NCBI GenBank assembly: GCA_902783745.1
Contig: CACZRY010000063.1
Coordinates: forward strand, 1 to 11,754
DNA from: an uncultured Erysipelotrichaceae bacterium
GTDB taxonomy: Bacteria > Bacillota_I > Bacilli_A > Acholeplasmatales > Anaeroplasmataceae
Reading direction: 5' to 3'
Length of the DNA: 11,754 nt
A program made the translations under genes and the position numbers. The notes under the pieces are model-generated. The model did not search any database, had not been told where the DNA came from, and saw only the letters and a program-made list of their open reading frames with translations. Numbering within the stretch: the first letter of the stretch is position 1; every line of letters starts with the position of its first letter. Below are positions 5,935-11,754 of the stretch, piece after piece.

Positions 5935-6834
5935 ATGGATTTAGTTATTTTAGCTGCCGGAATGGGTTCTCGTTTTGGTGGCCTTAAACAAATAGAAAAA
6001 ATGGATGAATATGGTAATTTCATCATAGATTATTCTATTTATGATGCAATCCGCGCAGGATTTGATAAGGTTATATTCATTATTAAAGAAGAAAATTTAG
6101 AAATATTTAGAGAAACAGTTGGTAAGCGTATTGAAGATAAGATTAAGGTTGAATATGTTTTCCAAAAATTATCTTTATTACCAGAAGGATATAGTATTCC
6201 AAGTGAAAGAGAAAAGCCATTAGGTACTGCACAAGCAATACTTGCTGCAAAGAATAATGTATCTGATACTTTCGCAATTATTAATGCTGATGATTTTTAT
6301 GGTAAAGAAGCTTTTGATGCTGCTGCAGCATTCTTAAAAAATGATGTTAAGCCAAATGTATATGGTAATGTTGCATATAATGTCACCAACACAATGACAG
6401 AAAATGGTTCTGTTAAAAGAGGTGTATTATCAACAGATAAAAATGGTAATTTAACTCATATTGAAGAATCAAGTGTATCAAAGGAAAATGGTAAGATTAT
6501 CGCAAAGCCATTAGATGAGGCAAAGAGTCAATTTGAAATTGATTCAAAGACACCTGTTTCAATGAACTTATTCTGCTTCCATAGATCAATTATGGATTAT
6601 TTAGATAATAAATTCCCTAAGTTCTTAGATGATAATAAGGATAATTTATTAAAGTGTGAATATTTAATTCCAACAGTTGTATCAGAATTAATTAGTGATA
6701 ATAAAGTATCAGTTAAGGTAGTTAATTGTGATGCTGTATGGTATGGTGTAACATATAAGGAAGATAAGCCATTTGTAGTATCATCATTAAAGAAGCTTGT
6801 TGATGATGGTAAATACAAAAAGGGATTATGGTAA
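5935..6834 (+). CDS. Nucleotidyltransferase family protein (sugar-phosphate NTP transferase type)
   Basis: The product is 299 aa. These cytoplasmic enzymes join an NTP to a sugar phosphate or similar phosphate ester, releasing pyrophosphate. LAAGMGSRFGGLKQI (6-20) is the NTP-binding loop, with Lys18 as the expected catalytic Lys. KPLGTA (95-100) and NADDFYG (117-123) are the base-contact and metal-Asp motifs. The C-terminal third (VSMNLFCFHRSIMDYL, then a strand-rich end with AVWYGVTYKEDK) fits the stand-alone 300-aa nucleotidyltransferases of Bacillota and Bacteroidota. ATG 5935 is set by AGAGG eight bases upstream; the longer frame back to 5881 would run through the promoter. It is monocistronic, with its own promoter and terminator. 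No sugar-biosynthesis or kinase partner lies beside it, so the sugar substrate is open. Confidence 0.88.
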   Translation: MDLVILAAGMGSRFGGLKQIEKMDEYGNFIIDYSIYDAIRAGFDKVIFIIKEENLEIFRETVGKRIEDKIKVEYVFQKLSLLPEGYSIPSEREKPLGTAQAILAAKNNVSDTFAIINADDFYGKEAFDAAAAFLKNDVKPNVYGNVAYNVTNTMTENGSVKRGVLSTDKNGNLTHIEESSVSKENGKIIAKPLDEAKSQFEIDSKTPVSMNLFCFHRSIMDYLDNKFPKFLDDNKDNLLKCEYLIPTVVSELISDNKVSVKVVNCDAVWYGVTYKEDKPFVVSSLKKLVDDGKYKKGLW

Positions 6835-6847
6835 TATTTAATAATTT

Positions 6848-6877
6848 GGAGTAGCTTTGCTACTCCTTTTATTTTTA
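6848..6877 (+). terminator. Intrinsic terminator after the nucleotidyltransferase gene
   Basis: GGAGTAGC (6848-6855) and GCTACTCC (6859-6866) form a perfect 8-bp stem on a TTT loop, followed by TTTTATTTTT. It starts 13 bases after the stop codon. Confidence 0.92.
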
Positions 6878-6888
6878 ATAAATGAGTT

Positions 6889-6903
6889 TGAAATTCATTT
6901 CCA
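6889..6903. promoter_or_regulatory. Upstream Fur/Zur-type operator (imperfect)
   Basis: TGAAATTCATTTCCA matches the downstream box (6946-6960) at 13 of 15 positions and keeps the 7-1-7 Fur-family layout. It ends 9 bases before the -35 element. The box centres are 57 bp apart, so both could lie on similar faces of the helix. Confidence 0.6.
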
Positions 6904-6912
6904 TTTTTGATG

Positions 6913-6940
6913 TTGACAATTATTTTTTTGTGTGTATAAT
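6913..6940 (+). promoter_or_regulatory. Consensus promoter of the zinc-uptake operon
   Basis: Both hexamers are perfect: TTGACA (6913-6918) and TATAAT (6935-6940), 16 bases apart. Transcription should start at about 6947, inside the downstream operator. Such a strong core promoter is what one expects of an operon controlled by repression. Confidence 0.9.
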
Positions 6941-6944
6941 TAAT

Positions 6945-6961
6945 TTGAAAATCATTTTCAA
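6945..6961. promoter_or_regulatory. Downstream Fur/Zur-type operator (near-perfect palindrome)
   Basis: TTGAAAATCATTTTCAA is an 8-1-8 inverted repeat with only the central base unpaired. Its core TGAAAATnATTTTCA has the 7-1-7 form of Fur-family boxes (Fur consensus TGATAATnATTATCA). It starts 5 bases after the -10 and covers the expected start site, so a bound repressor would block RNA polymerase. It lies just before the SD of the Fur-family gene, implying autoregulation. Confidence 0.8.
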
Positions 6962-6976
6962 TTTTGGAGGATTAGC

Positions 6977-7384
6977 ATGAGAGGTACCTATAAAACTAAA
7001 TCTAAAGAAATTATTAATGAAGAAATAAAAAGCTTTTCTAATGGTTTTACCATTAAAGAATTAAAAACTTCATTAGATAACAAAAATATTAACGTTGGTC
7101 TTACTACTTTGTATAGACATTTATTAGATCTTGAAAATAAAAATATAGTTAAAAAATATTTTGACGATAATAATGTTGCCCACTTTAAAACAATAATATC
7201 TTCAGAAAGCGATAATGTATTTTATTTAAAATGTAGTAAATGTGAAAAAATAGTACCAGTTGATTGTGAATGTATAAATGATTTTTATAAGCATATATTA
7301 GGAAAGCATAAGTTTTATATTGAGGCTAAAAATATAATACTTTCAGGCTTATGTAATGATTGTAAGAATTTTATTAAATTATAG
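6977..7384 (+). CDS. zur: Fur-family transcriptional repressor, probably the zinc regulator Zur
   Basis: The product is 135 aa, typical for the family. Residues 1-70 form a winged helix, with the recognition helix at GLTTLYRHLLDLE (41-53) corresponding to the usual TVYR-x-L-x-x-L-E. Residues 80-135 form the dimer and metal domain. CSKC (86-89) and CNDC (126-129) make the structural Zn site, and Cys97, Cys99, His106 and His111 are candidate sensor ligands. Zur-like rather than iron-sensing identity is inferred from its position: it is first in an operon with ZnuA-, ZnuC- and ZnuB-like genes, behind two Fur-type boxes. With zinc bound it should repress its own operon. The ATG has GGAGG six bases upstream; TAG overlaps the SD of the next gene. 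PerR or Mn-sensing roles are less likely but not excluded. Confidence 0.82.
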   Translation: MRGTYKTKSKEIINEEIKSFSNGFTIKELKTSLDNKNINVGLTTLYRHLLDLENKNIVKKYFDDNNVAHFKTIISSESDNVFYLKCSKCEKIVPVDCECINDFYKHILGKHKFYIEAKNIILSGLCNDCKNFIKL

Positions 7385-7393
7385 GAGAGCATA

Positions 7394-8362
7394 ATGAAAA
7401 AAGGTTTATTATTTAGTTTAGGTGTCACACTATTCTTTAGCGCTTTAGCACTAACATCTTGTGGTAAGAATAAGAATTATGATATTATTTCTACTTCTTT
7501 TGCTGGATATGATTTCGCAAGAGCTGTTGCAGGGGATGAAATGAGCTCTGGAATGCTTTTAAATCCAGGTGAGGAATTACATGAATATTCTCCTTCTATT
7601 GGAGATAGAGAGTCTATACTTAATTCTAAGGTATTTATTTATATCGGTGGAGAAAGTGATAAAGAATGGGTTGAAAAACAAATTCTTCCAAAAATTGATA
7701 AAGAAAAAACTAAAGTAATTAGTATGATGGACGTTATACTTAATAATAATGGTTCAAGCTATTATGAGGAAGAACCATTACCTGATATAGCATCTTCTTC
7801 CGAAGATGAGGAAGAAAGTGAATATGATGAACATATTTGGAATTCAATTAGTAATGCTAAATTAATTGTAAATTATATCGATTTAGTATTAGAAGAAATT
7901 GATTCATCAAAAAAGGAAACATATAAAACAAATTCTAAAAATTATATTGAAAAGTTAGATGAAGTAGATAATAATATTAAAGGTGTTTTAAATGAAGCAT
8001 CAAAAAATTTATTAGTATTTGCAGATAGATTTCCTCTTCTATACTTCGTTCGTGAATACAATCTAGACTATGTTGCAGCATTCAAGGGCTGTGATACAAG
8101 TAAAGATGCTGCACCAACAACTATAGAGGCACTTACAAATAAAGTATTAGATAATGATATTAAAGTTATATTTGTAATTGAATTATCAGAAGCTAATGTT
8201 GCAAATCCTATTAAAAAAAATGTAAATAATCAAGGTAAAGAGCTTGAAATTAGAACTTTCTATACAATGCATAATGTATCAGAAGATGATTTCAAAAAAG
8301 GCACTACTTACATTGATTTTATGAATAAGAATATTGAAAGTTTAAGAATCGCTTTAAACTAA
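7394..8362 (+). CDS. znuA: ZnuA/AdcA-like metal-binding lipoprotein of a zinc ABC transporter
   Basis: The product is 322 aa. Residues 1-23 are a lipoprotein signal peptide ending in LTSC (lipidated Cys23), so the protein is tethered outside the membrane and delivers metal to the permease. It belongs to the cluster A-I/ZnuA solute-binding family by ELHEYSPS (61-67, His63), DEHIWNS (145-151, His147), and AAFKGCD plus the strand IFVIEL with Glu263. Two features are unusual. The loop that is His-rich in many ZnuA proteins is here almost purely acidic/Ser (about 125-146) with no His before the ligand His147. The third ligand region reads ADRFP (210-214), with Asp where classical members have His. 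AGGAGAG overlaps the upstream stop and precedes the ATG. Zinc is the likely cargo from context; manganese is possible. Confidence 0.86.
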   Translation: MKKGLLFSLGVTLFFSALALTSCGKNKNYDIISTSFAGYDFARAVAGDEMSSGMLLNPGEELHEYSPSIGDRESILNSKVFIYIGGESDKEWVEKQILPKIDKEKTKVISMMDVILNNNGSSYYEEEPLPDIASSSEDEEESEYDEHIWNSISNAKLIVNYIDLVLEEIDSSKKETYKTNSKNYIEKLDEVDNNIKGVLNEASKNLLVFADRFPLLYFVREYNLDYVAAFKGCDTSKDAAPTTIEALTNKVLDNDIKVIFVIELSEANVANPIKKNVNNQGKELEIRTFYTMHNVSEDDFKKGTTYIDFMNKNIESLRIALN

Positions 8363-8372
8363 GAGGTGTAAT

Positions 8373-9032
8373 ATGTTACTTGAGGTAAAGGATTTAACTT
8401 TAGGTTATGAAAAAGAAAATATAATAGAAAATATATCCTTTACTGTAGAGGATAAAGATTTCATAATAGTTGTAGGCAAAAATGGAGCCGGAAAAAGTAC
8501 CCTTATTAAGGGTATTTTAGGCTTAATAAAGCCTAAAAGTGGTGAAATCAAATTCTCTTCTTCTTTAAAGAAAAACCTAATAGGTTACATGCCTCAAGAA
8601 ACAAAAGTATCTCAAAGCTTTCCTGCATCTGTATATGAAATTGTATTATCAGGACGTATTAATAAAATGGGGTTTAGACCATTTTATAATAAAGAAGATA
8701 AAATAAAAGCTTTAGAGGCTTTAAAAATTTTAAATATTTCTAATATTAAAGATAAGTCATTTAGTGAGCTTTCAGGAGGACAAAGACAAAAGGTATTACT
8801 TGCAAGAAGTCTTTGTGCAACAGAAAAGCTTTTAATATTAGATGAACCATCTAATAATTTAGATCAAACATCTAGGGAAGAATTCTATTTATTATTAATG
8901 AAGCTAAATAAAGAATTTGGTATTACAATAATAATGATTAGCCATGATTCAGACTTAGATAAGGTATTAGGCAATAAAAGATTAAGAATCAAAGATAAAG
9001 GCTTTGAATTTGAAGAAATAGAGGATATTTAA
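8373..9032 (+). CDS. znuC: ZnuC-like ABC transporter ATPase
   Basis: The product is 219 aa and is the cytoplasmic ATPase that powers zinc uptake. All ABC motifs are intact: Walker A GKNGAGKST (35-43), Q-loop MPQE (Gln75), signature LSGGQ (133-137), Walker B LLILDEP (153-159), D-loop SNNLD (160-164) and H-loop SHD (His191). Its length is short for the family, with no C-terminal regulatory extension. The start ATG follows AAGAGGTG, which overlaps the TAA of the ZnuA gene (stop ends 10 bases before). Its own TAA ends one base before the permease ATG, so the genes are tightly coupled. Confidence 0.92.
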   Translation: MLLEVKDLTLGYEKENIIENISFTVEDKDFIIVVGKNGAGKSTLIKGILGLIKPKSGEIKFSSSLKKNLIGYMPQETKVSQSFPASVYEIVLSGRINKMGFRPFYNKEDKIKALEALKILNISNIKDKSFSELSGGQRQKVLLARSLCATEKLLILDEPSNNLDQTSREEFYLLLMKLNKEFGITIIMISHDSDLDKVLGNKRLRIKDKGFEFEEIEDI

Positions 9033-9033
9033 T

Positions 9034-9891
9034 ATGTTTAATTTTGATTATTTATTTCAAATACTTCAAAGAGAATATATAAGATATGCCTTTATTGTTG
9101 GTATATGTATGGCATTATGTGGTGCATTACTTGGTGTATCATTAGTTCTAAGAAAGCATTCTATGATTGGAGATGGATTATCTCATGTAGGATTTGGCGC
9201 TGTTGCGGTTGCGGCATGCTTAGGATGGGCACCACTACCTTTTGCAATACCTGTTGTAATATTATCTTCTTTTTTAATATTATGGCTTGCTGAAAAATCA
9301 AAAATCTTCGGTGATAGTGCAATAGCTGTATTTTCAACACTTGCACTTGCGATAGGATATGCTGCAATTGAGGTTGGTGAAGGTGTTTCATTTAACGTTA
9401 ATGCATACCTTTATGGCTCATTACTTGGTGTATCAGAGGTTGAAGTAATTTTAAGTATTATTGTTACAGTAATTGTTTTTGCATTATATTTGTTACTATA
9501 TCATAAAATTTTTTCTATAACATTTGACCCTGTATTTTCTAAATCTACAGGCACAAAAACAAATCTAATTAATGTTATATTATCAATTCTTACTTCTTTA
9601 GTTGTTGTAATTGGTATGAAGCTTATGGGTGCATTATTAATAACATCATTAATAATATTCCCAACACTTTCTGCAAGACAATTATTTAAAACATTTAAAA
9701 AAGTAACAATATTTGCGATGGTATTTAGTGTAGTATCATTTATATTAGGATTACTACTTGCATGCATAATTGATAGAATGCCTATAGGTTCTTCTATTGT
9801 AATTGTTTCATTTATAGTATGTATAATTACATTTATTGTCGGTAAGATAATTAATTTACGAAAGAATAAAGAAAAAGTTGAAGAAAAATAA
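9034..9891 (+). CDS. znuB: ZnuB-like ABC-3 family permease
   Basis: The product is 285 aa and is a polytopic inner-membrane permease with about eight hydrophobic segments. SMIGDGLSHVGFGAVA (43-58) is the conserved ABC-3 family loop and helix, in a sequence window that also fits the ATPase-coupling region. GALLITSLIIFP (199-210) with Pro210 is the second family hallmark. It should dimerise, accept metal from the lipoprotein, and pair with the ATPase. The ATG is one base after the ATPase stop, with GAGG nine bases upstream inside the ATPase gene. The last codons form the left arm of a terminator hairpin. It is the final gene of the operon. Confidence 0.92.
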   Translation: MFNFDYLFQILQREYIRYAFIVGICMALCGALLGVSLVLRKHSMIGDGLSHVGFGAVAVAACLGWAPLPFAIPVVILSSFLILWLAEKSKIFGDSAIAVFSTLALAIGYAAIEVGEGVSFNVNAYLYGSLLGVSEVEVILSIIVTVIVFALYLLLYHKIFSITFDPVFSKSTGTKTNLINVILSILTSLVVVIGMKLMGALLITSLIIFPTLSARQLFKTFKKVTIFAMVFSVVSFILGLLLACIIDRMPIGSSIVIVSFIVCIITFIVGKIINLRKNKEKVEEK

Positions 9892-9909
9892 TCTTCAACT
9901 TTTTTATTT
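9872..9909. terminator. Bidirectional intrinsic terminator at the end of the zinc operon
   Basis: A 13-bp stem (9872-9884 with 9892-9904; core AGTTGAAGA/TCTTCAACT) closes an A-rich 7-base loop that includes the ZnuB stop codon. T-rich sequence follows on both strands, so it can also end the convergent lipoprotein gene. Confidence 0.88.
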
Positions 9910-11658
9910 TTATTTTATAATTGCTTTTAATTGATCAACAATATATTGTCTATCATAGAACTTATCTTCAGAAATTTGATAATCAGCTTCAATTCCATTT
10001 TCAACAAGTACATAGTTATCATCTTTTTTTGTACATAATTGAGTAGTACTTGATTTTGAATAATATCCACCGATTGCAGTAAATGTATCCCTTGTAGAAC
10101 ATGCACCACCAGCAGTTTTTTCACCTAAAATTTTAACATTTGGTTGGCTATATTTTGCAAAAATTGGCATTGCATTTCCACATGAGAATGAATATTTAGA
10201 ATCTAAGAAACAAATATTATAACCTAAATCATATGCACAAATATCTCTATCATCTATAAATGTATCACAGTTAATATCACACTTATATTCTTGTTCATTT
10301 GTACCACCTGATACTGCATTTCTTTGAATCATCTTAACATTACCAATAAGTACTGATAATGCATATATTAATGAAGATGCTGAACCGCCATCATTATTTG
10401 TTAAATCAACAACAATATTTTTACATGTATTCTTTACTTCATCACTTTTTAAATCTTGATATAATGATGCAAATAATACTGCTGTATCACTTGATACATC
10501 ACTTGGAGTCCAGCTTTCTTTATATAATGCTTTTTCATCTAATGCTGTAAATGTATTAAACTTAACAAACATTGTATCTCCAACTTGAGTATATCCACCA
10601 GAAATTCCAGCTTCACTACATTTAAGCGCTAATGCAGCTTCATCTTCTTCATATTTAACAAAATCAGGATTATATTTACTTTTTTCAGAAACAAACTTTG
10701 AAGAATAATATAAGCATGATGTCTTTGCAAATACAGTATGGAAATCATTTAAATATGTTAGTGCATAATTTATGGCAGCATCCATCTTAATTGGATCTCC
10801 TGATAACATATCATCCTTATATCCTTTTTCAGTAAAAAAGTCATCAAATGAGATATTTTTATATTCTTTTAAACCATAGAAATTATCAAAATCAAATAAT
10901 ATAGATTGATAATAATATTTTGCAAAATCAGGAGTTAAGCTATCCCTCTTAGGACCAGAATTAAATTTTTGACCAATTGCACTTAAATATGTTCCTAAAG
11001 GTGACTGCACAGTATATTCATCTTGTGCCATTAAATATAAATCCTTAAAGTTATATACTAAATTAATAGATACATTTGCGTTAATAAATAAATTATTAAA
11101 AACACTTAATGGAATATATAATTCATCATTAGCCTTATATATATCTAATGCAGAATACTTTTTTAAATCAAAAGTTACTTTATTTCCTGGCTTATAAGAA
11201 GATGACTGCAATTTAAGTGAAGATGTTAAAACATTAGGTATTAACATCAAAGGTTCATTGCTCTTTGAAATTTCACCAAATAATTCAAAATTAGATGATG
11301 TTATTAATTGATTATCATAATCTAGAGTTAAATCCCCATTTAACTCATTAGTAACTTTAGCAACATTACCATTATATTCTACCTTATACTCTTTATTTTT
11401 ACCTGTTTCTTTTCTAATACCACTTACAAAAGAAACACCATTTTTTATACCAACATAAGGTACTTCACTATTAGCTTTAAATAATAGCTTTAAACTTGTA
11501 TATTTAGTTACATCTGCTGTATTATCATTGCTAATATATACATTCTTTGTTAATAATCTTTCTTTTGTAATATCATCAGTTTCAATCTCTTCATTACCAC
11601 ATGATGCTAATGCAAGTGATGCTAATCCTAAAATCCCCAAAATATATCTTTTTTTCAT
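9910..11658 (-). CDS. S41-family peptidase-like lipoprotein
   Basis: The product is 582 aa. Residues 1-20 are a lipoprotein signal ending in LALASC (Cys20), so it is anchored on the outer face of the membrane. Residues about 21-230 are beta-rich with no clear family assignment. The C-terminal half has S41 (tail-specific/tricorn-type) landmarks: LNDFHTVF with His307, IVVDLTNNDGGS (415-426), YSFSCGN (489-495) with candidate nucleophile Ser492, and KILGEKTAGG (509-518). S41 enzymes cut exported or misfolded proteins near the C-terminus; no substrate can be named here. Residues 461-472 form an EF-hand-like Asp loop next to the catalytic Ser, and ten Cys lie in the mature protein. ATG 11658 is chosen: GGAGG is five bases upstream, and the in-frame TTG at 11670 lies in that SD. 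It is convergent with and unlinked to the zinc operon. Confidence 0.85.
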   Translation of the reverse strand: MKKRYILGILGLASLALASCGNEEIETDDITKERLLTKNVYISNDNTADVTKYTSLKLLFKANSEVPYVGIKNGVSFVSGIRKETGKNKEYKVEYNGNVAKVTNELNGDLTLDYDNQLITSSNFELFGEISKSNEPLMLIPNVLTSSLKLQSSSYKPGNKVTFDLKKYSALDIYKANDELYIPLSVFNNLFINANVSINLVYNFKDLYLMAQDEYTVQSPLGTYLSAIGQKFNSGPKRDSLTPDFAKYYYQSILFDFDNFYGLKEYKNISFDDFFTEKGYKDDMLSGDPIKMDAAINYALTYLNDFHTVFAKTSCLYYSSKFVSEKSKYNPDFVKYEEDEAALALKCSEAGISGGYTQVGDTMFVKFNTFTALDEKALYKESWTPSDVSSDTAVLFASLYQDLKSDEVKNTCKNIVVDLTNNDGGSASSLIYALSVLIGNVKMIQRNAVSGGTNEQEYKCDINCDTFIDDRDICAYDLGYNICFLDSKYSFSCGNAMPIFAKYSQPNVKILGEKTAGGACSTRDTFTAIGGYYSKSSTTQLCTKKDDNYVLVENGIEADYQISEDKFYDRQYIVDQLKAIIK

Positions 11659-11670
11659 ACTAACCTCCAA

Positions 11671-11754
11671 AAAAATCCAACTTGATTGTACTACTTCTTA
11701 TATATTTTAAAAAGTATTTTTTAAATAATAACGTTTACCATATTAAAATTAAGA
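11671..11754 (-). promoter_or_regulatory. Upstream region of the S41 lipoprotein gene, weak promoter and inverted repeat
   Basis: On the minus strand a TACAAT hexamer (about 11683-11688) could be a -10, but only a poor -35 (TTTTTA) lies 17 bases before it. An 8-bp inverted repeat, TTTAAAAA and TTTTTAAA (11706-11713 with 11718-11725, 4-base spacer), lies just upstream. No gene is visible from 11671 to the window end. Confidence 0.3.

Noticed and set aside
7765..7832. ZnuA-like gene as a decayed pseudogene because of the lost His-rich loop
   Set aside because: The frame is full length with an intact signal peptide, SD and other family motifs, so it reads as a variant, not a wreck.
1..11754. 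CRISPR array, IS element, phage or tRNA/rRNA gene
   Set aside because: No spaced direct repeats, transposase motifs, terminal inverted repeats, or cloverleaf/rRNA-like stretches were seen on reading both strands.

Overview
The window is a strongly AT-rich bacterial chromosome segment with short intergenic gaps, consensus Shine-Dalgarno (SD) sites, SpoIID-free lipoprotein signals ending in L-(A/T)-S-C, and hairpin plus T-run terminators. This points to a low-GC Bacillota, probably a Bacilli or Mollicutes-related gut lineage; the exact placement is inference. The standard genetic code fits, since Trp is written TGG. All 15 visible stop codons are TAA (13) or TAG (2), never TGA.

Layout. Bases 1-124 are the 3' end of coaD (+). 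A shared bidirectional hairpin separates it from a membrane GGDEF protein (160-1368, -). Three more minus-strand operons follow. The first is a thiol glutathione peroxidase and a small flavodoxin-like protein (2352 to 1479). The second is a CpXC zinc-finger protein, an unrecognised 164-aa protein and inorganic pyrophosphatase Ppa (4142 to 2445). The third is a six-TM Pr6Pr-like protein and a zinc-knuckle four-TM protein (5812 to 4227). Each of these operons ends in its own intrinsic terminator.

On the plus strand, 5935-6834 is a stand-alone sugar-phosphate-type nucleotidyltransferase with its own promoter and terminator. Next is a four-gene zinc-uptake operon (6977-9891): a Fur-family regulator (Zur-like), a ZnuA-like lipoprotein, a ZnuC-like ATPase and a ZnuB-like permease. 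Its promoter is consensus (TTGACA-16-TATAAT). One Fur-type 7-1-7 operator lies just upstream of the -35, and a second lies over the expected transcription start. Convergent to it (9910-11658, -) is a large S41-family lipoprotein.

How the genes work together. The zinc operon is the only complete system: lipoprotein capture, membrane translocation, ATP hydrolysis and autoregulated repression. The minus-strand operons look like housekeeping or stress modules (peroxide detoxification, pyrophosphate removal) mixed with poorly known zinc-ribbon and membrane proteins. I see no phage, transposon, CRISPR, tRNA or rRNA. The points most worth a second look are the double-operator zinc promoter, the ZnuA protein that has lost its His-rich loop and third His ligand, the EF-hand-like loop and cysteine cluster next to the active site of the S41 lipoprotein, and the CpXC/unknown/Ppa operon.
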